A stretch of 64,000 bases of DNA from JANYJZ01 sp964523395 (GCA_964523395.1 CAZFXS010000002.1:186001-250000), one strand, 5' to 3'; shown: positions 44,334-51,927, counted from the first letter of the stretch. The notes: generated from the sequence alone by a model not told the origin. Program-made: numbers and translations.

Positions 44334-44353
44334 CTTCCCGAGAGAATATTACC

Positions 44354-44818
44354 ATGAATACTAAAACAGCAACTGTAAAACAGGTACAGGGAACAACCCT
44401 GCTCGCGAAATCAGATTCAACGCACTGGGTAGTGATGGACGGATCGCCGACGTTCGGCGGAAGCAGCGCAGGATCCAGTCCGAAAGAACTACTCCTCATG
44501 GCGCTCGGCGGTTGTACGGCGATGGATGTCATTCCCATCCTGAAGAAAAAAAGGGCGACGGTGGAGTCATTTGAAATCAGACTCAACGGCACCGTCCGCG
44601 ACGAGCATCCACAGGTCTTTACCGATATTCATGTCGAATACATTTTCCGCGGAACAGGTCTTGATCCTCTCGATATCGAATCGGCGATTGAGCTTTCGTC
44701 GACAAAATATTGCGCGGTATCGGCTATGCTGAAGACAAGCGTGAATATTACTCATGCATATACAATCGAACCTTCTGTAGCTATACCGCAAAAAGAATCG
44801 GTTGCCCTACACGCATAA
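44354..44818 (+). CDS. OsmC-family peroxiredoxin-like protein (copy 1)
   Basis: A 154-residue OsmC/Ohr-family protein with the two reactive cysteines in place: Cys54 in 'LGGCTAMD' and Cys120 in 'TKYCAVSAML'. Family members reduce organic hydroperoxides or act on thiol adducts with a dithiol donor such as thioredoxin or lipoyl protein. It starts 21 bp after trxA. A clear paralogue of the same length lies at 59068-59532. Confidence 0.92.
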   Translation: MNTKTATVKQVQGTTLLAKSDSTHWVVMDGSPTFGGSSAGSSPKELLLMALGGCTAMDVIPILKKKRATVESFEIRLNGTVRDEHPQVFTDIHVEYIFRGTGLDPLDIESAIELSSTKYCAVSAMLKTSVNITHAYTIEPSVAIPQKESVALHA

Positions 44819-44853
44819 GTAATTTCCGTTTATAATATTACCGCGGGAGCTAT

Positions 44854-44955
44854 ATGATTCATGCCAACACACTCATTGAAGACATTGTCGTGGAATGTCC
44901 CAAAGCAATTCGGTATCTTATGGAAAACAACAGAATCGAAACAAGGAGTCAATGA
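44854..44955 (+). CDS. Very short DUF1858-like reading frame, probably truncated
   Basis: 33 codons: 'TLIEDIVVECPKAIRYLMENN' minus its last residue matches the first helix pair of DUF1858 ('TIEE.V..YPEAI..LM..GI'), a domain normally of about 60 residues with a C-x-x-C motif after it. Here the frame ends before that motif and 3 bp before fmdB. GGGAG lies 6 bp upstream of the ATG, so it can be translated. It is either a minimal protein or the remnant of a DUF1858 gene. Confidence 0.5.
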   Translation: MIHANTLIEDIVVECPKAIRYLMENNRIETRSQ

Positions 44956-44958
44956 GAA

Positions 44959-45165
44959 ATGCCAGTTTACGAATACCAATGTCTGTCATGCAAAGGCACA
45001 TATGATATTTTCCACAAGGGAAAAGAACTTATCGAGGATATTGCCTGTCCGGACTGTAATTCCGATGAATATACGAAGCTAATGTCGGCTCCCACTGTTT
45101 CCACAAAGGGCATGACAAACGACAGTCCCGGGTGTTCACCCGGAACTTGCTGCGGCATTGACTAA
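44959..45165 (+). CDS. FmdB-family zinc ribbon protein
   Basis: A 68-residue protein beginning 'MPVYEYQCLSCKGTYD', with a second CPDC pair, the FmdB zinc ribbon. The C-terminal tail 'GCSPGTCCGID' adds four cysteines, which is seen in some family members. AAGGAG precedes the start. The role is unproven: the family was named from formamidase and formate operons and is often near sulfur-metabolism genes. Confidence 0.88.
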   Translation: MPVYEYQCLSCKGTYDIFHKGKELIEDIACPDCNSDEYTKLMSAPTVSTKGMTNDSPGCSPGTCCGID

Positions 45166-45180
45166 CAACAAGAGAGCATT

Positions 45181-45564
45181 ATGACTACTACCCAAATACT
45201 TCTTTACAGTTTTCTGATTATCGTAACCATATTCTACCTTCGCAGAATGTTGGCGATGCGGTCGATACCGAATTACACTGCATCCGGTGTCGCTGAGATG
45301 CAATCTTCCAAGGCAAATATTGTATTATTGGACGTGCGCACAGGGGACGAACGGAGCAGAAGGCATATCAAAGGCTCCATCCATATTCCGCTCCACGAAC
45401 TCAGAAACAGAATTGCCGAGCTTGAGAAGTTCAAAGAAAAAGAAATTATCTGCTACTGCCAGAGCGGAAGCAGAAGCGCATCCGCCGCCATGTTACTGAA
45501 AAAGAATGGATTCAAGGTTGCGAATCTTTCCGGAGGAATATCGTCATGGACATCCGAAAGCTAA
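45181..45564 (+). CDS. Membrane-anchored rhodanese-domain protein
   Basis: 127 residues. An N-terminal helix (about 5-22) anchors a single rhodanese domain with 'VLLDVRTGDE' and the active loop 'CQSGSRS' (Cys93). It would carry sulfane sulfur as a persulfide at the membrane face. It overlaps the DUF6132 gene by 19 bp, so the two are translationally linked. Confidence 0.92.
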   Translation: MTTTQILLYSFLIIVTIFYLRRMLAMRSIPNYTASGVAEMQSSKANIVLLDVRTGDERSRRHIKGSIHIPLHELRNRIAELEKFKEKEIICYCQSGSRSASAAMLLKKNGFKVANLSGGISSWTSES

Positions 45565-45773
45565 TGATCTTTTCCCGCTGGAAAGTAATCGCGCTCATGG
45601 CAGGCGGCATCGCCGGTTACGCGTACTATTATTATGTTGGATGTGTCAGCGGAACATGTCCGATTACAAGCAATCCATGGATCAGCACCGTATACGGGGC
45701 GCTCATCGGATGGCTCGTTGTACCCGGTAAACGGAACAATACTCCACCAACGACAAAAAAAGAACAACAATGA
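45546..45773 (+). CDS. DUF6132-family small membrane protein
   Basis: 75 residues with two hydrophobic helices and the family signature 'GCVSGTCPITSNPW'. Such proteins are common in Bacteroidota beside rhodanese and thioredoxin genes. The two cysteines at the membrane surface could act in sulfur relay with the overlapping rhodanese; this is inference. Confidence 0.85.
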   Translation: MDIRKLMIFSRWKVIALMAGGIAGYAYYYYVGCVSGTCPITSNPWISTVYGALIGWLVVPGKRNNTPPTTKKEQQ

Positions 45774-46153
45774 ATTACGGAATTTCAAAAACTGTTGATA
45801 TACCATTTGAACAGGCCGTGGAAAAAGTTACGAGAGAATTGAAAAAGGAAGGCTTCGGTGTCCTGACGGAAATAAACGTGAAGGACATACTGAAGAAAAA
45901 ACTTGATCTGGATTTCAGGAGATATGTAATTCTTGGGGCGTGCAATCCGCAGTTCGCGCACAAGGCACTCACAGCTGATGAGAACATCGGACTCCTTCTC
46001 CCCTGCAACGTGATTGTTTACGAAAGCGGCAACTGCGCAACCGTATCGGCATTTAACCCGATGGCAATGATGGTACTTGTGGAGAACAGTGAAATCGAAT
46101 CGGTCGCCACAGAAGTGAAATCCCGACTGCAAAGAGTGATTGATGCTGTCTGA
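45770..46153 (+). CDS. DUF302-domain protein
   Basis: 127 residues covering one DUF302 domain: 'EKVTRELKKEGFGVLTEINVKDIL' (shown in part), 'YVILGACNPQFAHKAL' and 'LLPCNVIVYE'. The family is cytoplasmic or periplasmic, often near sulfur and stress genes, with unknown chemistry; two conserved cysteines are seen. It overlaps the DUF6132 stop by 4 bp and is the last gene before a terminator. Confidence 0.9.
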   Translation: MNYGISKTVDIPFEQAVEKVTRELKKEGFGVLTEINVKDILKKKLDLDFRRYVILGACNPQFAHKALTADENIGLLLPCNVIVYESGNCATVSAFNPMAMMVLVENSEIESVATEVKSRLQRVIDAV

Positions 46154-46204
46154 CCGCGTCTGATACATCTCAGGGTTGAAGCCTATTGGCTAGTCAAATA
46201 TAAT

Positions 46205-46230
46205 TAACCCCACTCTAAAGAGTGGGGTTA
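46205..46230 (+). terminator. Terminator of the thiol/sulfur gene run
   Basis: TAACCCCACTC (46205-46215) pairs perfectly with GAGTGGGGTTA (46220-46230) around a 4-nt loop, 52 bp after the DUF302 stop, followed by TTGCTTTCT. Confidence 0.8.
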
Positions 46231-46305
46231 TTGCTTTCTGAGGAACTGTGAACTTCCGCGTTTATATATCCTTCAAAGAACCAAATAACGAACCTGAAAG
46301 CCATA

Positions 46306-46327
46306 ACCCCATGCTTTAGCATGGGGT
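46306..46327 (-). terminator. Hairpin after the short T9SS protein gene
   Basis: ACCCCATGC (46306-46314) pairs with GCATGGGGT (46319-46327) across a TTTA loop, 53 bp past the minus-strand stop at 46380. The T-run is weak. Confidence 0.6.
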
Positions 46328-46379
46328 ACAAGAATACAAAAAGAGTCAGGGACTTTAGTCCCACCTCTCCAAAGCACTC

Positions 46380-47198
46380 TTAGCGAAGAAGCACCATCTT
46401 TTTCGTCTCAACAAACCCGCCTGCCATAAGCTGATAAAAATAAATCCCGCTGGATACACCGCCAGCATCCCACGGGACTGAGTATGTTCCGGGTTGTCTG
46501 ACTTCCTGTACAAGCCTCGACACTTCCCTGCCGCGAATATCATAGATTATCAATGAGACGAAACTTTCCTTCGGCAATGAAAATGGAATGTTTGTTGCAG
46601 GGTTAAAGGGATTGGGATAATTCTGTTGGAGTTCAAAATTATCGGGTAGACACTTGTCTCCTCCCGCCTCCGCCGAATAGACGGTCTCAAGCGAGCGGTA
46701 AACAATGGTATCTTTCCCGGCAAATGATGCCCGTATTGCAGCCGTATAGGGACCGGGACAAGCAGTAAGCGGGACTGTCAATGTCGCCGCAATCGAAATA
46801 GGGGTCATTCCCCCGCCAAAAATGGATACTGTAATTGTGTCATTGACCAGCGGCCACGCACCCCACCACCAGTCATCTGCGATTTGACATGTCCATCGCA
46901 TCAGGGGAATGAACTTAGTACCGTCATTGGAAACGAATGAGTCAGGAAGAGTCAGAACAACGTCCACATCTTCTCCTGGGGAGCCGGTGATCATGAAGCG
47001 GAAAGGATCGACGACAACGCCAGCACCTTCGCCCGGGCCGGGGGGTTCTTTGAATCCGCCGGGAGTTATGACGTACATCTGACCCTGCGAAACAATTCCA
47101 AATGATTCGTCGATGGTATAATATTGAGATGAAACAGAAGAACAGAGAAGAGCAAGCAAAATTCCGCACGTAAGCGATTTGTAGATGATGTATTCCAT
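46380..47198 (-). CDS. Short secreted protein with T9SS sorting domain
   Basis: 272 residues: signal peptide ('ILLALLCSSVSSQ', about 1-25), a central beta-rich domain of about 150 residues without a family I recognise, and a C-terminal sorting domain starting 'LQQNYPNPFNPATNI' and ending 'ETKKMVLLR'. GGGAG lies 5 bp before the ATG at 47198. Predicted cell-surface or released protein; function unknown. Confidence 0.83.
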   Translation of the reverse strand: MEYIIYKSLTCGILLALLCSSVSSQYYTIDESFGIVSQGQMYVITPGGFKEPPGPGEGAGVVVDPFRFMITGSPGEDVDVVLTLPDSFVSNDGTKFIPLMRWTCQIADDWWWGAWPLVNDTITVSIFGGGMTPISIAATLTVPLTACPGPYTAAIRASFAGKDTIVYRSLETVYSAEAGGDKCLPDNFELQQNYPNPFNPATNIPFSLPKESFVSLIIYDIRGREVSRLVQEVRQPGTYSVPWDAGGVSSGIYFYQLMAGGFVETKKMVLLR

Positions 47199-47323
47199 TG
47201 AATCTCCCGATAAAGAATCTGCACTTGTATGGCTGCGGATTTCTTTACACCATTGTACAAAAGAATTAAAACTTTGTCAACCCAGACTGACTGTGCATCC
47301 TGGCACAGCTTAAAAAAAAGAAT

Positions 47324-47404
47324 AACGCAGAGTCGCAGAGCTTGCAAAGAAACGCAGAGAATTAATCCCTTTGCGATCCTCGGCGGTCTCTGCGTCTCTG
47401 CGGT
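47324..47404. repeat. Inverted-repeat element of the CACCGCAGAG family
   Basis: AACGCAGAGTCGCAGAG (47324-47340) and CTCTGCGTCTCTGCGGT (47388-47404) form imperfect inverted arms (15 of 17 bases match after reverse complement) with a further AACGCAGAG inside. The right arm resembles the copy at 18912-18933. Confidence 0.65.
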
Positions 47405-47459
47405 GAAAAATTATAATTCAAACGGCTGAAAAGTGTTGGGTTATCGTCTCTCCGACCAG

Positions 47460-48542
47460 TCAGTTTTGTATCAACTTCTGATTGCACTCGTACAGGTCAC
47501 AGCAGGTATGGCAGACGCGTTTGTGGGCGCGGAAATTCGTCAGCTCCACATCAGGCGAGAGGTAACCTTCCTTCACAGGTTCTTCGCGGAGAAGGTCGGT
47601 GCTGAGGTATTTTTTATTATCATCAGGGAAAACAGTTACGACTACTGCATTATCACCGAGGCGGTTTTGCACTTCAATCGCACCGGCAAAATTCGCTCCG
47701 GAGGAAATGCCGACTGCAATGCCGAGTTGTGAAGCAAGTTTCTGAGCCATGAGAATCGCATCCCCGTCGTGTACGCCGATAACTTCATTGTTTTCAGCCA
47801 GGTTTACTATCGGGGGAATGAATTCATCGGAGATCCCCTGGATGCGGTGATGCCCTACTTTATGTCCGACAGACATCGTTGGTGATTCCGCCGGTTCAAG
47901 CGGATAGATTTTAACGTCAGATTTCTGACTGCGAAGATAGCGGCCAACGCCCATAATAGTTCCTCCTGTCCCGACACCGGCGATAAACGCATCCGGCTGT
48001 TTGCCGACAAACTGCAGTTGCCACCATAATTCGGGGCCTGTTGTCAGCTCGTGCGCTTTGATGTTCGCGTCATTGGAAAACTGGCAGGGAAGAAACATAT
48101 GTTCTTCCTTTCTTGCCAATTCCTCTGTCATACGGATGCTTCCCACAAACCCTCCCTGCTCTCTCGTCACCGGTTTAACAGCCGCGCCGAGACTGCGGAT
48201 AAGATCGACCCGCTCGCGACTCATCCAGTCGGGCATAAAAATGATAACAGGATGGCCGAGCGCCCTGCCGATCGCCGCAAACGAAATACCGGTATTACCG
48301 CTGGTTGCTTCCACAATGGTGTTGCCGCGTTCAATGGCTCCTTCGGCATACGCGCGCTGGAGTATGTAATATGCCATACGGTCTTTGATGCTTCCGGTCA
48401 TATTCATATGCTCGGCCTTCGCGTACAACACGCGTTCACGGCCTTTATACCGATAGTGAATTTCCAGTAGCGGCGTGTTCCCTACCATATGTTTTATTCC
48501 GTTGAACTGATCAGCAGTATAATGAGACGTACCGGTATTCAT
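47460..48542 (-). CDS. Cysteine synthase-family PLP enzyme with Cys-rich C-terminal tail
   Basis: 360 residues, fold type II. PLP lysine is Lys53 in 'TGSIKDR', and 'TSGNTGISFA' and 'GVGTGGTIMGVGRYL' bind substrate and cofactor phosphate. Related enzymes make cysteine from O-acetylserine and sulfide or cystathionine from homocysteine. After residue 320 an extra tail carries 'VCHTCCDLYEC', four cysteines not found in standard CysK, perhaps for metal or sulfur binding. An SRPBCC-protein gene lies upstream on the same strand. Confidence 0.87.
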   Translation of the reverse strand: MNTGTSHYTADQFNGIKHMVGNTPLLEIHYRYKGRERVLYAKAEHMNMTGSIKDRMAYYILQRAYAEGAIERGNTIVEATSGNTGISFAAIGRALGHPVIIFMPDWMSRERVDLIRSLGAAVKPVTREQGGFVGSIRMTEELARKEEHMFLPCQFSNDANIKAHELTTGPELWWQLQFVGKQPDAFIAGVGTGGTIMGVGRYLRSQKSDVKIYPLEPAESPTMSVGHKVGHHRIQGISDEFIPPIVNLAENNEVIGVHDGDAILMAQKLASQLGIAVGISSGANFAGAIEVQNRLGDNAVVVTVFPDDNKKYLSTDLLREEPVKEGYLSPDVELTNFRAHKRVCHTCCDLYECNQKLIQN

Positions 48543-48579
48543 GTTCTACTCCAGTGTAATGTTGCGTTGATGCCTGTGA

Positions 48580-49008
48580 TTATTCGGGTAATTGTTCAAG
48601 CCGCACTGAAAGAGAGCGAAAAACATCCTTCATCTGCAGTGAGTGAAGCTTTCCAATATCAACAATCGAGGAAAGCACTCTTAACCAGGAACGATTCGGA
48701 TGTATATTAATGCTGTATGTCACTGTTGTGGTGTCCGCTTTCTGCGTAATACTCCAGGATGCTTCTCCTTCCCACATACCGTTATATCGGAACCGGATAT
48801 GCTCGTGCGGCTTTGTTTCAATGATTGTCGCCTTCCATTGTACAAAAGGCCCGTTCTTAACTACCATCGCATTTCCATTGTCCAGGACAGTAAAGCTGAA
48901 CCGCTTTGGCCACCATCCATCATATGCGTTCAAATCGATAAGAACAGAATAAATTTTATCAGAAGGGTATGGAAGTATTGTTGTATCAGTAGCCTGAATA
49001 TTTTTCAT
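48580..49008 (-). CDS. SRPBCC (START/polyketide-cyclase-like) protein
   Basis: About 142 residues from the ATG at 49008 (a longer frame starts with TTG). 'ILPYPSDKIYSVLIDLNAYDGWWP' (partial), 'VQWKATIIETKPHEHIRFRY' and 'GEASWSI' match the helix-grip lipid-binding fold. Ligand unknown. The gene ends 37 bp before the cysteine synthase gene. Confidence 0.78.
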   Translation of the reverse strand: MKNIQATDTTILPYPSDKIYSVLIDLNAYDGWWPKRFSFTVLDNGNAMVVKNGPFVQWKATIIETKPHEHIRFRYNGMWEGEASWSITQKADTTTVTYSINIHPNRSWLRVLSSIVDIGKLHSLQMKDVFRSLSVRLEQLPE

Positions 49009-49295
49009 AGCAGTGCTGAGAAGTTGGACATTTCCAAATGTTGTCCGGTAAGGTGTGGAATTTTTTTTATATGACAATCAGCACACATACTTGGTAGTGT
49101 TCTTCGGTAATTTTTCCCCATGAGGAAATTTTTTCAACTTGGAGGAAGTTTTTTCCTCTACTCCGTTGATAATTCCATCAAAATGAATCATATTGCCCAA
49201 TAATCGGTGGCACGATATATGACTCTATATAATAGAGTAAGACAAGATTAAGAATTACAACATTACTTTGACGATAACAGGAACACGAGAACACC

Positions 49296-49697
49296 ATGGG
49301 CAGTCAGCAATTATTAATGATCATTCTGGGAGTCATCGTCGTCGGCATCGCGATCGCTGTCGGTATTTCGACGATGTTCGGACAAAGCATTGAAGCGCAA
49401 AAGTCGGCAGTCATCACGGAACTAAGCTCGCTTGCCGAAGACGCAAGAGCGTTTTACACACGCCCACGTTCGCTGGGCGGCGGCGGCAGATCATATCTGC
49501 GCTATGCGATTCCCATAAATAAACGGCAGACGGAAAATGCGCTCTATTCATGCACCACAACCGACCGGCGTGTGTTTTTCACGGCAACTTCCAAAACCAA
49601 TCCCGGCAATATCATTCGTGTAACATTGCGCCGGTTTGGTGACGATGCCGATGACCTGTTGACAAACTGGACGTACAGCGGGGATTTTCAGCAATAA
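49296..49697 (+). CDS. Pilin-like single-span membrane protein
   Basis: 133 residues. A hydrophobic segment begins directly at the N-terminus (about 6-28, 'LLMIILGVIVVGIAIAVGI'), followed by 'QSIEAQKSAVITELSSLAEDAR', like the alpha-helical spine of type IV pilin-like proteins but without a type III leader peptide. A 'GGGG' turn and a beta-rich C-terminal region follow. Related short proteins occur in Ignavibacteria-like genomes. It could be a pseudopilin or simple anchored protein. Confidence 0.65.
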   Translation: MGSQQLLMIILGVIVVGIAIAVGISTMFGQSIEAQKSAVITELSSLAEDARAFYTRPRSLGGGGRSYLRYAIPINKRQTENALYSCTTTDRRVFFTATSKTNPGNIIRVTLRRFGDDADDLLTNWTYSGDFQQ

Positions 49698-49735
49698 CAC
49701 AAAAGTGCCGTTAGATTTTCAAAAGTGTTATTGCT
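49690..49735. terminator. Bidirectional hairpin overlapping both convergent stop codons
   Basis: AGCAATAACAC (49690-49700) pairs perfectly with GTGTTATTGCT (49725-49735). Each arm contains the TAA stop of one of the two convergent genes, so both transcripts can end here. Confidence 0.65.
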
Positions 49736-50159
49736 TCTCTTTAGGCCGCTGTTTCTGATCTTCGTACAATTCACCTTCGGGGGCCTTTGCCTTCGCCGGA
49801 TTGGTGCCATGCAGCAACACTACACAATCCGTTATTTGCTGGATCTCCTGGGATGAGAAGACAGCATTCCAGGCGATCATACCTTTTCCGGATACCCCGT
49901 CTTTTATTGTAGAGCTGATGTTTTTCGCCGAGCCGCCGTGCAGCCAATATTGATCCGTGAGATTCGGCCCCACTGTTCCCTGGCCTTTCTCACCATGGCA
50001 ACCCGAGCAGTTTTTGAGAAATAATTCTTTGCAGAATTTTCGCAGGCTGTCGGGGCTCGGAGCCCCAGCCTGTGGAGCAGTCTGTTGGGAATATACAGGG
50101 ACGAAAAGAAAAAGGACTGCCGATACTGCCAGGACGAATGGACAAAAGACGTTTCTCAT
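49728..50159 (-). CDS. Exported mono-haem cytochrome c
   Basis: 143 residues with signal peptide (1-24, 'VPVYSQ'), the haem attachment site CSGCH in 'FLKNCSGCHGEKGQGTVGPNL', 'YWLHGG' and a probable axial Met in 'GKGMIAW'. The pattern matches the class I domain found in the CcoP subunit of cbb3 oxidases, but the protein stands alone. A GGAGG site precedes the ATG. It should transfer electrons in the periplasm. Confidence 0.92.
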   Translation of the reverse strand: MRNVFCPFVLAVSAVLFLFVPVYSQQTAPQAGAPSPDSLRKFCKELFLKNCSGCHGEKGQGTVGPNLTDQYWLHGGSAKNISSTIKDGVSGKGMIAWNAVFSSQEIQQITDCVVLLHGTNPAKAKAPEGELYEDQKQRPKEKQ

Positions 50160-50291
50160 AACGTGTTTCCTCCATGTTGATGATTTTTATTCTGTTACCG
50201 ACACTACCCTATCTGCTTCAGTATTGTGAACCTGCTCATCTTGAGCAAGTTCTTATTTACAAATAACAATCATTGGCTATGCTCAAACTTC

Positions 50292-50795
50292 TTATTTTTC
50301 CAGCCTGAACCTGAAGGGAATCGCTACCCATGTTTCAACGGGTTTGCCGCCGAGAAGTGCGGGAGTAAATTTCCATTGCTTTGCCGCATCAACCGCCGGT
50401 TTGATCAGCATTTCCACATCAGCTTTTACCACTTCAACTTTTTTTACACTGCCCGATTTACTGACAAGGCATTTTACCCAGACTGTTCCCTCGATTTTTA
50501 ACCGTTTCGCTTCTTCCGAATACTCCGGAGGAACCTGGTTTACCGGAATTGGCTGAACATCCACTTCCTGATATTCTGTTTGAGGAACAACCGGTATCAG
50601 GTCTTTGCGTGTAGTATCCGGAGGAGCAACCTTAAGATAGTAGTGTGTATCATCCAGTCTATCCCCTGTTTTCACCGTGTCTCGTAAAGAATGGTACTTG
50701 AGGTAGGATGATGCGGATGTATCCTGTCCGAAGGCTGTTGAACTGCCAAGAACAAGTATCAGAAGAGGGTGAAACAAACCTCGTCCAGTTTTCAT
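50292..50795 (-). CDS. Secreted TonB C-terminal-domain protein
   Basis: About 167 residues from the ATG at 50795, which has GGAGG 6 bp upstream (a longer frame is ignored). A signal peptide (cleavage near 'STAFGQ') is followed by a linker and a TonB C-terminal domain: 'PPEYSEEAKRLKIEGTVWVKC' (partial), 'VVKADVEMLIKPAVDAAKQW' and 'PVETWVAIPFRF'. Unlike true TonB it seems cleaved or lipid-free, so it may not transduce energy. Confidence 0.82.
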   Translation of the reverse strand: MKTGRGLFHPLLILVLGSSTAFGQDTSASSYLKYHSLRDTVKTGDRLDDTHYYLKVAPPDTTRKDLIPVVPQTEYQEVDVQPIPVNQVPPEYSEEAKRLKIEGTVWVKCLVSKSGSVKKVEVVKADVEMLIKPAVDAAKQWKFTPALLGGKPVETWVAIPFRFRLEK

Positions 50796-50845
50796 TATAT
50801 ACCTCCGTTTTTTCCTCTTCATCCTGACAGAAGAGGGAACGTAAT

Positions 50846-51034
50846 CTACTCGTTCGGTGTATCGCCGAAGCGGGAAACAGTCTTATAGATACAGAAAAAC
50901 GCGAAACCGGAAATCGCCATTCCTATCGCGACAACCCAGATTGTCGGAGGAAGAAAGAGAAGCGTGAGGGCAGGAAGAAGTTGTAAGACCATTGTATCGT
51001 TCTCCATAATTGGTAATACATTATACTTGTACAT
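50846..51034 (-). CDS. Small membrane protein, function unknown
   Basis: 62 residues (or 53 from the internal ATG at 51007) with one or two hydrophobic segments ('LQLLPALTLLFLPPTIWVVAIGMAISGFAFF', shown here only as a partial sense of composition). No family recognised. It lies upstream of the TonB-domain gene on the same strand by 51 bp. Confidence 0.5.
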   Translation of the reverse strand: MYKYNVLPIMENDTMVLQLLPALTLLFLPPTIWVVAIGMAISGFAFFCIYKTVSRFGDTPNE

Positions 51035-51103
51035 AGTATGTATGTTCTTTCTCTTTCAAGAGAAAGAACCAAAGAGAAGTTTTCGCAATCGCAACACTTT
51101 GCG

Positions 51104-51191
51104 CAACATTATTCAGTCTTAGAGTTAATGCAATTTCATCATGAAGCTATCTGCGACAAATAATGTTGAATTGGTAAAAGATGAAATTGCA
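51104..51191. repeat. Two interleaved inverted repeats (pseudoknot-like order)
   Basis: CAACATTATT (51104-51113) pairs with AATAATGTTG (51159-51168). TGCAATTTCATC (51129-51140) pairs with GATGAAATTGCA (51180-51191). The order is A-B-A'-B', so both stems can form together only as a pseudoknot, or alternately as a switch. It lies in a 230 bp gap without a gene. Confidence 0.7.
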
Positions 51192-51265
51192 AAGCGCATA
51201 TTGACTATACCTCACATTGCCGTATCATAATGTAGCATGTGGCGAGCGATTGCGGTCTCATATTT

Positions 51266-51622
51266 TTATATTGTCGCCCGGTTGCCTTCGGCGGTTTCCA
51301 TTTCGGCGCGGACTGTCTCAATAATTTCAACCACGAGCGGAAAATAGCGGTCGAGCGCACATTCCAGATCATCGCGTTTCCGGCACACCATATCCGCGGA
51401 TTGGTGGTCGCAAAGTATGCAGACATGTCTTCGCAATGCACTGACAACCGCATCGATGGAGTTCGTTTTTGTATTGGCGACCGTAATAATAATTTGCGGT
51501 AGAAACGACTTCAGCGCGCATTCTTCTCCGATTGGTAAGCGGCATTCACCTGTCCCGTCGCCATCCAGACAACGGCGGCATATTTTCGCCTGAATCACCT
51601 GCCAGTATTGTTCGAGTTCCAT
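51266..51622 (-). CDS. Cys-rich protein made of two CxxC...CAL repeats
   Basis: About 118 residues from the ATG at 51622 (AAGGATGAG upstream). Two halves repeat the pattern C-x-x-C, a further Cys about nine residues on, then 'CALxxxLP' or 'CALDRYFP'. First copy: 'ICRRCLDGDGTGECRLP..CALKSFLP'; second: 'VCILCDHQSADMVCRKR..CALDRYFP'. It can hold one metal or Fe-S site per half. It is the last gene of the 2-oxoacid oxidoreductase operon. Function unknown. Confidence 0.72.
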   Translation of the reverse strand: MELEQYWQVIQAKICRRCLDGDGTGECRLPIGEECALKSFLPQIIITVANTKTNSIDAVVSALRRHVCILCDHQSADMVCRKRDDLECALDRYFPLVVEIIETVRAEMETAEGNRATI

Positions 51623-51653
51623 AATCTCATCCTTTCTGCCATCGGCATATTGT

Positions 51654-51914
51654 TTACATCTCGAATCCTTCACGGATCATATCGAGCGTGCTGAATTTCG
51701 AACGGAGAAGCTCACGGGTCCGCTCGACCAGCTCTATGGATTTTTGTTTCTGGATAATCAGGTCATTCAGCATCAGTTTAACATCGGGATACGTGCACTG
51801 ATCGCGGAGTTCGCCGTATTTGAGAATAGCATTCTTCTCGCTTGCCGAGGCAAGATCAAGCGCCGTACATGTTTCCTTGCATGAATGCGTGCATGTGGTA
51901 TGAGTCGTTTTCAT
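51654..51914 (-). CDS. Small helical Cys-containing protein of the oxidoreductase operon
   Basis: About 86 residues from the ATG at 51914. 'TTCTHSCKETC' at the N-terminus supplies three cysteines, and the rest is helical ('ALDLASASEKNAILKYGELRDQC' in part, 'QKSIELVERTRELLRSKF'), like one half of a ferritin or four-helix protein. It lies 13 bp after the gamma subunit gene. No known family is certain. Confidence 0.65.
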   Translation of the reverse strand: MKTTHTTCTHSCKETCTALDLASASEKNAILKYGELRDQCTYPDVKLMLNDLIIQKQKSIELVERTRELLRSKFSTLDMIREGFEM

Positions 51915-51927
51915 AACTATCCCTTCT

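Noticed and set aside
51205..51453. 82-codon minus-strand frame
   Set aside because: It lies inside the Cys-rich repeat protein in another frame; the repeat pattern supports the gene at 51266-51622 instead.
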